DNA from: a virus
IMG/VR virus record: IMGVR_UViG_3300042900_000214
Span: 1 to 33,548 of that record
Strand: one strand, 5' to 3'
Length of the DNA stretch: 33,548 nucleotides
Below, one piece after another: positions 21,965-28,920 of the stretch; position 1 is the stretch's first letter; every line of letters starts with the position of its first letter. The notes under the pieces were generated by a model. The model was not told the origin of the DNA, did not search any database, and saw only the letters and a list, made by a program, of their open reading frames with translations. Both the position numbers and the translations under genes were made by a program.

Positions 21965-22004
21965 AACCTAATTTTAACACAGCATTAAAACCTAATTTAA
22001 ACAC
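21961..22004 (+). repeat. Two direct repeats, 24-base period
   Basis: A 20-base unit beginning TTAAAACCTAATTT occurs at 21961-21980 and 21985-22004 with one internal difference. The pair lies right after the phosphoesterase stop and just upstream of the ATG at 22011. It may be a protein-binding operator or a duplicated leader. Confidence 0.5.
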
Positions 22005-22010
22005 TAACTT

Positions 22011-22172
22011 ATGACAGGATTAAGACACGCCCTCAAAGAATACTTTATGGTTCATCAAATAGCTGGTAGCAACCCGATATTGGCATTCGATAACTTAAAA
22101 CAACAATACGTGGTTTTTTGGTACTTTAAAAAAAATACTATTATTAATTTAGGATATGAAATAATTTTATGA
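22011..22172 (+). CDS. Short hypothetical protein (53 residues)
   Basis: The frame reads MTGLRHALKEYFMVHQIAGS, then NPILAFDNLKQQYVVFWYFK and a short hydrophobic end. It lies directly after the direct repeats and shares ATGA with the methyltransferase start, so it may serve coupled translation. No family recognised. Confidence 0.5.
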   Translation: MTGLRHALKEYFMVHQIAGSNPILAFDNLKQQYVVFWYFKKNTIINLGYEIIL

Positions 22173-22771
22173 CAATAACTAATGAAGATAATATGCATTT
22201 AATGGCTCGTTATCCTGATAAGTATTTTGACTTGGCTATTGTAGACCCTCCGTATGGAATTAATTATAGTGGTCGAGATGGACAAAAAACAATTAAATAT
22301 GATAATACAAAGCAATGGGATAAAGAAACGCCAACACAATCTTATTTTAATGAACTATTTAGAGTTTCTAAAAATCAAATTATTTGGGGTGCAAATTATT
22401 TCACAGAATATTTTAATTTAGGTAAAGGTATGATTTGTTGGTTTAAACATCAAAACGGTAATTTTTCTCAATTTGAATTAGCATATACAAGTATTGGGAA
22501 CGCACAACATTTTGATAGAAGCTATCAGCAAGACCAATATAATAAGATACATCCAACTCAAAAACCAGTTGCACTTTATAAATGGATTTTAGACAAATAT
22601 GCAAAACCAAACGATAAAATACTAGATACTCACTTAGGAAGCGGAAGTATTGCAATAGCTTGCCACGATTATGGATTTAATTTAACAGCTTGTGAATTAG
22701 ATAAAGAGTATTTCGATAAAGCAATGCAAAGAATTAACAATCATATTAATCAACAAAATTTATTTTTGTAA
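22169..22771 (+). CDS. DNA methyltransferase, beta-class N6-adenine/N4-cytosine
   Basis: The 200-residue protein has VDPPYGINYSG (catalytic motif IV, DPPY) near residue 25, before the S-adenosylmethionine-binding motif I, LDTHLGSGSIAIA near 155. That order marks the beta group. HPTQKP near 128 and the final ACELDKEYFDKA fit the same enzymes. No separate target recognition domain is visible and no restriction enzyme gene lies nearby, so it is an orphan enzyme, probably protecting phage DNA from host restriction. The target sequence cannot be read from the protein. Confidence 0.88.
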   Translation: MTITNEDNMHLMARYPDKYFDLAIVDPPYGINYSGRDGQKTIKYDNTKQWDKETPTQSYFNELFRVSKNQIIWGANYFTEYFNLGKGMICWFKHQNGNFSQFELAYTSIGNAQHFDRSYQQDQYNKIHPTQKPVALYKWILDKYAKPNDKILDTHLGSGSIAIACHDYGFNLTACELDKEYFDKAMQRINNHINQQNLFL

Positions 22772-22795
22772 TGTAAATTATTATTATTATATTTG
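22764..22795 (+). promoter_or_regulatory. Promoter of the replication operon
   Basis: TTTTG (22764-22768), a 19-base spacer and TATATTTG (22788-22795) match the Bacteroidetes consensus fully. The upstream box lies in the last codons of the methyltransferase. Transcripts would start near 22800, about 95 bases before the next gene's ATG, leaving room for the structured leader. Confidence 0.75.
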
Positions 22796-22805
22796 CAATA
22801 GTTAT

Positions 22806-22885
22806 AGCTTAGTGGAGCTTTTTAACAATCAAAAAATATTGCCTTATTTCCTGAGTAGTGCCACTACACGAAAGGGATATAAGGC
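22806..22885 (+). ncRNA. Structured 5' leader with competing stems
   Basis: The leader holds a small stem (AGCU 22806-22809 with AGCU 22816-22819) followed by UUUUU, and then a long stem. In the long stem GCCUUAU (22841-22847) pairs with AUAAGGC (22879-22885), extended inward by UUCCU/AGGGA with one bulged base, and topped by GUAGU/ACUAC around a GCC loop. UUUUU follows at once. The loop of the first stem, UAGUGG (22810-22815), is complementary to CCACUA (22861-22866) in the top of the second. The two foldings exclude each other, as in attenuators. No known riboswitch class was recognised. Confidence 0.6.
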
Positions 22886-22896
22886 TTTTTATTTAT

Positions 22897-23487
22897 ATGG
22901 CAATTAACAAAAAAGGTTTTATTTTATATGCTGACCAAAAAGCATTATTCGACCAATTAACAAATGATAAAGCTGGAGAATTAATTAAGTTTATTTTTTC
23001 GTATGTTAATGATGAAAATCCAACAACTGAAGATATAATAATTAATTTAGCTTTCACTCCGATAAAACAACAACTTAAAAGAGACTTGGCTAAGTTCAAT
23101 GAAATCAAAGAGATAAGGAGTAAAGCTGGTAAAATTGGAATGGAGAAAAGATGGCAAAGTATAACAAATGATAACAAACCATTACAAACCATAACAAACA
23201 TAACTGTTAATGATAATGTAAATGATAATGTAAAAGTAAATGATAAAGTAAATGTTAATGTAAAAGATATTAATAATTATTTTAAAGAACTTCCAACCTC
23301 AACTAATTTTGAATTAATTGCTATTGCTTTAAATATTCCAAAAGATAAATTAACTTTAAAAATTGCAGACTTTAAAAAAACTTCTAAAATTGATTATCTT
23401 AACTTTAACGAATTTTGCAACCATTTTAAGAACTGGGCCAATAAAAATAATTCATCTAACCTAAAACTAAAAACAAGCTTCAAATGA
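22897..23487 (+). CDS. Replication protein, replisome-organiser-like (DUF6291 type)
   Basis: I start this at ATG 22897 because the longer frame from GTG 22858 would run through the leader stem. The 196-residue protein begins MAINKKGFILYADQKALFDQ, then KAGELIKFIFSYVNDENP, a conserved N-terminal domain of small phage replication proteins (DUF6291-like). Basic residues around IKEIRSKAGKIGMEKRWQ follow. A low-complexity linker of V/N/D/K repeats (residues about 105-125) leads to a C-terminal domain. It ends in an ATGA overlap with the DnaB gene, so it probably loads or recruits the helicase. Repeats in the DNA of this gene may be the replication origin. Confidence 0.7.
   Translation: MAINKKGFILYADQKALFDQLTNDKAGELIKFIFSYVNDENPTTEDIIINLAFTPIKQQLKRDLAKFNEIKEIRSKAGKIGMEKRWQSITNDNKPLQTITNITVNDNVNDNVKVNDKVNVNVKDINNYFKELPTSTNFELIAIALNIPKDKLTLKIADFKKTSKIDYLNFNEFCNHFKNWANKNNSSNLKLKTSFK
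23161..23262 (+). repeat. Iteron-like tandem repeats, candidate replication origin
   Basis: Four 10-base units follow one another from 23161: ATAACAAATG, ATAACAAACC, ATTACAAACC, ATAACAAACA. From 23209 a second array has 12-base units (AATGATAATGTA twice, AATGATAAAGTA, AATGTTAATGTA) separated by one 6-base partial unit. Both arrays lie within the replication gene, upstream of the helicase gene, and are extremely AT-rich. Lambda-type phages carry their origin inside the initiator gene. The encoded linker is low in complexity, so selection may act on the DNA. Confidence 0.5.
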
Positions 23488-24785
23488 TACCAGCAAATAC
23501 AAAATTAGAATGTCAATTTCTCGGAGGATTATTAATTAATTCAAGTGAATTCAAATACATTCAGGAACTATTTCACGAAGAGTTATTTTACGATGAAAAA
23601 AATCAATTAATTGCAAAAGCTATTTTAGGCTTAAATAACGCATCCAAAACTATTGACCTTATAAATGTATCAAACGAGTTAGAAAGTACGCTTAAAATCA
23701 ATCCTATTAGCTTTTATGACCTATCCTTGCTTACTAATGATGCTATACTAAATAGGTTCGATGAGAAAATACTAATTTTAAGCGAGTTTTATATCAAAAG
23801 AAAAATGATGTATAAGCTTTCAGAACTCCTAGAAAAAACCCAAGAATCAACATCAGATGTTTTTGAACTTTTAGCCGATAACGAAAAAAATACAAATGAG
23901 ATATTTAACAAAATTTCTATTAGTAAAACTTTTACAGCTTTGGATTGTGCTATTGAAATGGACCAGCATTTAGATAAAATTGATAAGTTAGTTGATGGGG
24001 AGTTAATCGGTTGTGATACTGGATTTAGTGAACTTAATAAACTTACTTCGGGTTGGCAAAATAGCGATTTAATTATATTAGCAGCAAGACCTGGAATGGG
24101 CAAAACATCCTTAATGCTTAACTTTGTTAATTCAGTATTGAATCAAAATAAATCGGTATTAGTCTTTAGTTTAGAAATGTCTAAGCTTCAGTTATATGCA
24201 AGGATGTGTTCACAAATTACATCGATTCCACTTTACAAATTTTTAAAAGAAAAAATGAATCCTTATGAAAAAGAACTTTATAAAAATGAGACTTTTAAGT
24301 TATCGAACTCACAATTATTAATAGAAGATAAAAGCGGTATTAATATAAATTTTATTAAAGTAAAGGCCCGAAAATTAAAGAGAGATAAAGATATTAGCAT
24401 GATAGTTATTGATTACATTGGACTTATTGACAAAGGTAATAATAACAAAAGTACAAACGATCAAGTTGCTGAAATATCGGGAGCATTAAAAGGATTAGCA
24501 AAAGAATTAAACATACCTATTATATTATTAAGTCAGTTAAGTAGGGAGGTTGAAAAGCTAAATGATAAACGACCAATGCTATCACATTTAAGGGATTCAG
24601 GAGCTATTGAACAAGATGCGGATATGGTTATGTTTATTTATCGACCTGAGTATTATGGTATAATGGATGATGGAGCTGGGAACTCAACTATTGGCAAGGC
24701 AGAATTGATAGTTGCTAAACATCGGAATGGAGCATTAAGCGATATAATTGTTAACTTTAACGGGAATTGTACAAATTTTTATTGA
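23484..24785 (+). CDS. dnaB: Replicative DNA helicase, DnaB family
   Basis: The 433-residue protein has a full DnaB layout. The N-terminal domain starts near LECQFLGGLLINSSEF. The RecA-like ATPase domain has GCDTGFSELNKLTSGWQNSD, Walker A ARPGMGKT near residue 203, VLVFSLEMSK, the Walker B region MIVIDYIGLI, H4 LSQLSREVEKLNDKRP and the final RDSGAIEQDADMVMFIYRPE. It unwinds DNA 5' to 3' as a hexamer at the replication fork. The gene is slightly shorter than bacterial DnaB (about 450-480) but all catalytic motifs are present. It is fused translationally by ATGA to the replication protein gene. Confidence 0.94.
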   Translation: MIPANTKLECQFLGGLLINSSEFKYIQELFHEELFYDEKNQLIAKAILGLNNASKTIDLINVSNELESTLKINPISFYDLSLLTNDAILNRFDEKILILSEFYIKRKMMYKLSELLEKTQESTSDVFELLADNEKNTNEIFNKISISKTFTALDCAIEMDQHLDKIDKLVDGELIGCDTGFSELNKLTSGWQNSDLIILAARPGMGKTSLMLNFVNSVLNQNKSVLVFSLEMSKLQLYARMCSQITSIPLYKFLKEKMNPYEKELYKNETFKLSNSQLLIEDKSGININFIKVKARKLKRDKDISMIVIDYIGLIDKGNNNKSTNDQVAEISGALKGLAKELNIPIILLSQLSREVEKLNDKRPMLSHLRDSGAIEQDADMVMFIYRPEYYGIMDDGAGNSTIGKAELIVAKHRNGALSDIIVNFNGNCTNFY

Positions 24786-24786
24786 T

Positions 24787-25065
24787 ATGAATAAGAAAAT
24801 TAAAGTTAAATATTTAAAATTAGGCAGAGAGAATATTTGGGGACTGGCTCATTGCGGACTTAATCTTATCGAACTTGACATTAGATTGAAAGGTAAAAAG
24901 CACCTGGAGATATTAACTCACGAAAGTTTACATATACTTTTACCCGAACTGGAAGAAGATGACATCGTGAAGCTCAGCGTAATTTTAACTAAAACTTTAT
25001 GGTCGGAAGGATATCGGAAAATAGATAATAACAATGATATGCAATTACAAGATGGAAGTAAGTAA
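24787..25065 (+). CDS. HExxH-containing small phage protein
   Basis: I use ATG 24787, one base after the helicase stop; an in-frame upstream start would lie inside dnaB. The 92-residue protein has LTHESLHILLPELEEDD, containing HExxH, followed by LTKTLWSEGYRK. HExxH plus 'LW..gYR' is a pattern I recognise in short proteins of Bacteroidetes phages. HExxH is typical of zinc metalloproteases, but the rest of a peptidase domain is absent, so activity is unproven. Confidence 0.65.
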   Translation: MNKKIKVKYLKLGRENIWGLAHCGLNLIELDIRLKGKKHLEILTHESLHILLPELEEDDIVKLSVILTKTLWSEGYRKIDNNNDMQLQDGSK

Positions 25066-25116
25066 TATAATCCACAAAAAAGAACTTAATGTAGAAACTA
25101 ACCAACAAAAATAAAT

Positions 25117-25401
25117 ATGAATTACGAAAAATTTAAACAAATTATTGATTTGCAAATAGCTCACAATAAAAGAGTAGATGAACTTTATGCTTTAAAAATT
25201 GATATAGTAGAGTTCTTTAATGAACTTGGTCGAGCAAATGAATTGCTATGGACTGAAGTATTAACCGAAAATGGGGATTACCATTTATGTTATTATCTAT
25301 ACGAGATGAATGGTATGTATGGAACGCCCGACCTTAACGAGGAATATAAAGATATAAAAGAGCTGTATGATTATTTAATAGAAAACAAAGGATTCAAATG
25401 A
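25117..25401 (+). CDS. Hypothetical early protein
   Basis: A 94-residue acidic protein: a helical first third (NYEKFKQIIDLQIAHNKRVD), then GRANELLWTEVLTENGDYHL and a Tyr-rich acidic end (IKELYDYLIENKGFK). No family recognised. The leader ACCAACAAAAATAAAT before ATG is a loose variant of the early leader. It overlaps the next gene by four bases. Confidence 0.65.
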   Translation: MNYEKFKQIIDLQIAHNKRVDELYALKIDIVEFFNELGRANELLWTEVLTENGDYHLCYYLYEMNGMYGTPDLNEEYKDIKELYDYLIENKGFK

Positions 25402-25724
25402 ATGTAACCGATTTTAACAAAGTAATTGAAAAAAGAATTGATTTGATTAAAACTATTATGTTATCGAAAGGCAAAGAATATTCTACCGATTCCGATAAGT
25501 TTCATAATTTTAAACAATCAGTAGGTATTAGCTTTCATACATGCCCCGAGAAAATAGCTTGGGAATTTGCTACTAAACACTTTCAATCTATTAAAGATAC
25601 TTTGGATGCTGTTGATAATGGAGCTGTAAACTTTACTGATAAATATATTGAGGAGAAAATAGGTGATGCAATTAATTACCTTATTCTTATTGAGGGGATG
25701 CTTAAAGAACGTTTACTTGACTAA
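25398..25724 (+). CDS. DUF1599-like nucleotide-associated protein
   Basis: The 108-residue protein has SKGKEYSTDSDKFHNFKQS, then ATKHFQSIKDTLD and EEKIGDAINYLILIEGMLKE. The pattern 'KgkEYs...D.fhNF...' with a C-terminal 'EkigDaINYLiLie' is that of DUF1599 proteins, helical and proposed to act on modified nucleotides, with resemblance to MazG-type pyrophosphatases. A role in phage nucleotide pools is possible. It is the last rightward gene and its end overlaps the leftward lysis gene by 12 bases. Confidence 0.6.
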   Translation: MNVTDFNKVIEKRIDLIKTIMLSKGKEYSTDSDKFHNFKQSVGISFHTCPEKIAWEFATKHFQSIKDTLDAVDNGAVNFTDKYIEEKIGDAINYLILIEGMLKERLLD

Positions 25725-26120
25725 AGCAAAAACTAAACAGGATACTCCGAAAATAATACTGATTCCTTTTAACCGCTTTTGTTTCTTTACCTCCAGGTTT
25801 AAACCTTTCATTTGAATAGTTAGTGATTTGTTTTCTTCGTCTTTAAACTTGATTATAGTTACTTGGTTTCCGATAATACTTTGTAGCTTATCTTCATTCT
25901 TTTTATATAAATTAACTTGGTTAGTTTTTAAAATTAGTTGTTGCTGGCATAATGAATCCGATAAATAATATGCTTCAGCTTTATGGTATTGTTTTGCTAA
26001 GAATTTAGCTTTATCGGAACTAAAACAAATTAAAGTATCTTTGTTATTTATTAGTAAACTTTGCGAATATGCTGTCAAATTCAGCAACAAGGTTATTATG
26101 ATTAAGCGTATCAATTTCAT
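25713..26120 (-). CDS. Spanin-like lysis protein, second subunit
   Basis: The 135-residue protein begins with a signal-like segment (MKLIRLIIITLLLNLTAYSQ), a probable Sec signal with cleavage after the Ala/Ser region and no lipobox Cys. A helical, Gln/Lys-rich middle (about residues 35-110) looks like a coiled coil, and a hydrophobic end (GISIIFGVSCLVFALVK) may be a membrane anchor. It overlaps the first spanin-like gene by 77 bases in another frame, as Rz and Rz1 genes do. It could be the outer subunit or a protein with both roles. Similar gene pairs close lysis cassettes in Bacteroidetes phages. The membrane topology is uncertain. Confidence 0.5.
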   Translation of the reverse strand: MKLIRLIIITLLLNLTAYSQSLLINNKDTLICFSSDKAKFLAKQYHKAEAYYLSDSLCQQQLILKTNQVNLYKKNEDKLQSIIGNQVTIIKFKDEENKSLTIQMKGLNLEVKKQKRLKGISIIFGVSCLVFALVK

Positions 26121-26379
26121 TTACTTTGGTTTTATATTTTATTATTACTGTTTGTTTTTTATTCTCCAATACGTTTAGCTCCTGAGTGTATTTATCTATA
26201 ATTAATTTATTATTTTTAATATCGGAATACAAACTATCATTTATTTTATTTAAACTATCAATTTCATTTCTAAAGTTTTTAATTATTCCTAATTCGTTAT
26301 AAGGAGAATAAAGAAACCAAACAATTAGTAAATGAACACATAATGTTATTATGCACAAAATAATTGATTTATTGAACAT
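26044..26379 (-). CDS. Spanin-like lysis protein, inner membrane subunit
   Basis: I start at ATG 26379; the longer reading from GTG 26409 adds ten polar residues before a clean membrane anchor. The 111-residue form has MFNKSIILCIITLCVHLLIV as one membrane segment at the N-terminus, followed by a long coiled coil (FRNEIDSLNKINDSLYSDIK and IDKYTQELNVLENKK). This is the layout of an inner membrane spanin. Its end overlaps the next subunit by 77 bases. Role in lysis is inferred from topology and neighbours. Confidence 0.6.
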   Translation of the reverse strand: MFNKSIILCIITLCVHLLIVWFLYSPYNELGIIKNFRNEIDSLNKINDSLYSDIKNNKLIIDKYTQELNVLENKKQTVIIKYKTKVNEIDTLNHNNLVAEFDSIFAKFTNK

Positions 26380-26398
26380 GACAAACTTATCAGGTATA

Positions 26399-26488
26399 TT
26401 AATTAACACATTGTGAAAAAAAACAAATCCACAAAATTATTGATGTAATAAATATTATTAAAACTTTATTCTCTTTTATTTTTTTCAT
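26399..26488 (-). CDS. Small membrane peptide in the lysis cassette (29 residues)
   Basis: The ATG overlaps the stop of the holin-like gene (ATGA), so it should be translated by coupling. The product, MKKIKENKVLIIFITSIILW, then ICFFSQCVN, is a basic N-terminus plus one hydrophobic segment of about 18 residues. There is no lipobox in the usual form. It could be a pinholin-like or regulatory membrane peptide. Short length is the reason for caution; without it the gap between the two lysis genes is otherwise empty. Confidence 0.5.
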   Translation of the reverse strand: MKKIKENKVLIIFITSIILWICFFSQCVN

Positions 26489-26709
26489 TTTCTTGTACTA
26501 AATTTATCAATAGTGGTTAATCCTAAACAACCAAATGCTAATGCTGTTACACATTCAACTAAGGTATCTGAAGGTTTAATGTGTTCAGGTGTAAACTGAT
26601 TAGCAAAAAGAGTGCTGCATAGCATAATAGTACATATAATACCACATACTCGTTTACTCGAAATCGTTCCTGTTTCATCTGCTAATATTTGTTTTATAAA
26701 ATTTTTCAT
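26485..26709 (-). CDS. Probable holin
   Basis: The 74-residue protein begins MKNFIKQILADETGTISSKR and then has two hydrophobic segments: VCGIICTIMLCSTLFA and LVECVTALAFGCLGLTTI, separated by a short acidic loop. Two membrane segments, small size and a location in a lysis cassette are typical of class II holins and the 'deTGtiSskR' start resembles holin-type proteins of Bacteroidetes prophages. Holins make membrane holes that time lysis. It overlaps the neighbours by four bases on each side. Confidence 0.6.
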   Translation of the reverse strand: MKNFIKQILADETGTISSKRVCGIICTIMLCSTLFANQFTPEHIKPSDTLVECVTALAFGCLGLTTIDKFSTRK

Positions 26710-26951
26710 TCTTTTTTTCCTCTGCTTTTAGTAATCTTACTTTGTAATTTTTCGATTAACATTTCAATTCGTTGCTCCAATAATTCTATTCTCTTTTTTA
26801 ATTCGTTAATCTGTTCTTCGTAAATTGTAATTACTTTGTTATTACCTGAAGCTTTTAGTTCGTTTCTACTTTTAAAATAATCCCAAACATCTTTTCCTTT
26901 GAGTACACCTATTAAGGCGACAACTATGCCAATAATAGAAACCTGGTCCAT
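26706..26951 (-). CDS. Membrane-anchored coiled-coil lysis-region protein
   Basis: An 81-residue protein: one hydrophobic segment (VSIIGIVVALIGVLKG) at the N-terminus, then a helical, Glu/Leu/Lys-rich coiled coil (EEQINELKKRIELLEQRI, then MLIEKLQSKI) and a basic tail. It overlaps the holin gene by four bases and follows the hydrolase gene by one base. A holin-accessory or antiholin role is plausible; the sequence shows only topology. Confidence 0.55.
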   Translation of the reverse strand: MDQVSIIGIVVALIGVLKGKDVWDYFKSRNELKASGNNKVITIYEEQINELKKRIELLEQRIEMLIEKLQSKITKSRGKKE

Positions 26952-26952
26952 T

Positions 26953-27501
26953 TTAAAATTCTTTTAAAAGTGTATAAGTATAGTTTAATTTTTTTGATTC
27001 TTTTGCTAAAGTTAAAATCTTTTTAAAATCTGCAGGATTATTTAGCACTTGACATCCAGCACTCCATTTATCTATTATTGTAGATATTGATTTTTCATTC
27101 GCCCTGTGTATATTGATACCAAATAACCCCGTATCTAAAGTTTGATTTTCTTCTGCTTTATCATTTAAGTTTTTATCACGATAAACAGTTACTGGCTTGA
27201 CTTGACAAAACGCTTCATACTTGCCTTGATGCATTCCTATTTTCCACGTATCAACGTATTGTGCTGGCTTTAATAATGCTGCTCCTTTTGGATTTAATAA
27301 GTTTTTTAACCAATGAACACCAGGATTAGTTGTACAAGTAAACCATTCTATTTTTTCATTATTAATTACTCCGAATAAGTCATCAAACTGATTAGGTAAA
27401 TCCGCTTTTGAACGTATGCCAACAAAATTAATATCACTAAACCATTTGTAATTGTTTAATAAATATTGTGCTTTTATTTCTTCAATGCTATATTTTTTCA
27501 T
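26953..27501 (-). CDS. Putative cell-wall hydrolase (endolysin candidate)
   Basis: The 182-residue protein contains GLFGINIHRAN near residue 125 and, after a short loop, KWSAGCQVLNNPADF. A His followed by a Ser-x-Gly-Cys motif resembles the active site of L,D-transpeptidase/YkuD-type enzymes that act on peptidoglycan, and a protein of this type stands in the lysis region of other Bacteroidetes phages. No signal peptide is present, consistent with release by the holin. Activity and bond specificity are inferred; it may act as a peptidase instead of a transferase. Confidence 0.55.
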   Translation of the reverse strand: MKKYSIEEIKAQYLLNNYKWFSDINFVGIRSKADLPNQFDDLFGVINNEKIEWFTCTTNPGVHWLKNLLNPKGAALLKPAQYVDTWKIGMHQGKYEAFCQVKPVTVYRDKNLNDKAEENQTLDTGLFGINIHRANEKSISTIIDKWSAGCQVLNNPADFKKILTLAKESKKLNYTYTLLKEF

Positions 27502-27692
27502 TTCTTATGTTCTAATTGTTCAACTCTGCGTTCTAAACTATCATGCTTAACATCCTGGACCATTACCATAGTTTTAATGTCATTAAGGTCTTTACTCATC
27601 TTCATCAAAGCATTAACCCCTAATGCTCCGATGAAAGATAAGATGGCTATCAACCCCGATACAAGCCATAAAAGAATATCAAATTGTGTCAT
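27498..27692 (-). CDS. Small membrane protein with coiled coil
   Basis: I use ATG 27692, which overlaps the preceding stop as TAATG; an alternative ATG at 27713 adds seven polar residues. The product is 64 residues: FDILLWLVSGLIAILSFIGA as one or two membrane spans, then KDLNDIKTMVMVQDVKHDSL, a helical tail likely to form a coiled coil. It overlaps the hydrolase start by four bases. A second holin or holin accessory is plausible. Confidence 0.55.
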   Translation of the reverse strand: MTQFDILLWLVSGLIAILSFIGALGVNALMKMSKDLNDIKTMVMVQDVKHDSLERRVEQLEHKK

Positions 27693-28054
27693 TATATATT
27701 TATTAAATTCCATTGATTATTATTCCAAAAATATTGCTTATCATCGCTAGGATAAGGTATTGGTGCTTCCCATTTATAGTTTACTAAAATCCAATCTTCG
27801 TATGGCTTAGGTGTTATAAAAACATCATTTACACTATCATAAGTAAATCCTATTCCAGCATAAGTATTTCTAAAATTAGAATTATAAGAAGTTTGTTTTA
27901 TCGTATCGTAATCATAAATACTTTTAATATTTAAAGAATCTATAAAATCAATTCCTAATTGTTCAACTTCAATTCCATTATTAGTAATAACTTCGTTATC
28001 AATAACTATTACAGCTATCACAATATTTTCTTTTATAAGTGCAAAATTTGCCAT
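27692..28054 (-). CDS. Tail-fibre-associated protein of the 'MANFALI' type
   Basis: A 120-residue protein beginning MANFALIKENIVIAVIVIDN and carrying TSYNSNFRNTYAGIGFTYDS and ITPKPYEDWILVNYKWEAP. These blocks (a 'rnnYAGIGyTYd' turn and 'PKPY.sW') are known to me from marine phages of other hosts, where the gene lies with tail fibres. It is probably a small virion or chaperone protein for the neighbouring fibre. It overlaps the glycine-rich gene by one base and the membrane protein gene by one base. Confidence 0.65.
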   Translation of the reverse strand: MANFALIKENIVIAVIVIDNEVITNNGIEVEQLGIDFIDSLNIKSIYDYDTIKQTSYNSNFRNTYAGIGFTYDSVNDVFITPKPYEDWILVNYKWEAPIPYPSDDKQYFWNNNQWNLINI

Positions 28055-28920
28055 TATTGAAATTTATATTTTATTATTACTATTCCCGAACCACCATTAC
28101 CACCTTTTGCAAACCCACCAAGATAACCACTTCCACCTCCACCGCCACCTGTATTAACAGTTCCTGGAAGTCCAGCAGAAGCATTATTAGTTCCATTTCC
28201 ACCGCCTCCAGTACCGCCAACTCCAGCTGTTCCCCCGAAACTTCCACCTCCACCGCCACCAGCATAATATGTAGTTGTTCCTGTTATTGAATTTTGTAAA
28301 CCAATACCTCCAACTCCACCAATAGAAGGAGCAACACCATTAGCTCCAACTGCACCAGCTCCACCACCGCCACCAGCAGCTGAACTAGCACCAGTTCCAC
28401 CACCATTTTTTCCTTGACCTACAATTCCAAGACCTCCAACTGCAATTTGACCTGGATAAGAATTTCCACCGCCACTTCCACCATTTGCTCCAACTACTAT
28501 TGCCGCATTATAAAAACCATCATTATCACTTCCACCGCCACCGCCACCCGTTGATACTATTGCATTAAATGATGAATTAACACCACTTGCTCCACGAGAA
28601 GTTCTTACTGTAGAACCACCACCGCCACTGCCTATTACTACTGGATAAGATTGAACTGATATTGATAATCCTGTTGCTGTTAATAACCCACCAGCTCCAC
28701 CACCAGCAGAAATTAAAATCCCACCTCCACCTCCACCAGCTACTACCAAATATTCAACTACATTATAAGGTGCGTTTCCTAATTGACTAACTACAAAATT
28801 ATCAGTTGATAAAAAAGTGTGAACCTTATAATCTCCTACTGTTGTTATAGTTCCACCTGTTGCAACTGTAAAAACTGCTGGAGGTACTTTATTCATTAAA
28901 GGTATTAAGTTGTAATACAT
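28054..28920 (-). CDS. Glycine-rich tail adhesin
   Basis: The 288-residue protein opens with a short beta region (VATGGTITTVGDYKVHTFLS) and then has many glycine tracts (for example GGGGGGILISAGGGAGGLL and GGGGGSFGGTAGVGGTGGG). Runs of this type form sandwiches of polyglycine helices in known phage adhesins such as the T-even gp38 class and S16 gp38. The variable loops between tracts usually determine host receptor choice. It is encoded directly after the large fibre gene, with an overlap of one base, fitting a tip adhesin. Confidence 0.78.
   Translation of the reverse strand: MYYNLIPLMNKVPPAVFTVATGGTITTVGDYKVHTFLSTDNFVVSQLGNAPYNVVEYLVVAGGGGGGILISAGGGAGGLLTATGLSISVQSYPVVIGSGGGGSTVRTSRGASGVNSSFNAIVSTGGGGGGSDNDGFYNAAIVVGANGGSGGGNSYPGQIAVGGLGIVGQGKNGGGTGASSAAGGGGGAGAVGANGVAPSIGGVGGIGLQNSITGTTTYYAGGGGGGSFGGTAGVGGTGGGGNGTNNASAGLPGTVNTGGGGGGSGYLGGFAKGGNGGSGIVIIKYKFQ

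Noticed and set aside
22169-22771. Methyltransferase as one half of a restriction-modification system
   Set aside because: No nuclease gene of restriction type lies next to it; neighbours are a 53-residue protein and the replication operon.
22841-22885. Hammerhead-like ribozyme core (CTGA ... CGAAA around a stem)
   Set aside because: The required CUGANGA core is not present: after CUGA the stem begins at once and the conserved G and A are missing. No matching cleavage site is evident.
28054-28920. CRISPR-like array suggested by many short GCCACC-rich repeats
   Set aside because: The repeats encode glycine tracts in one open frame; there are no uniform spacers.
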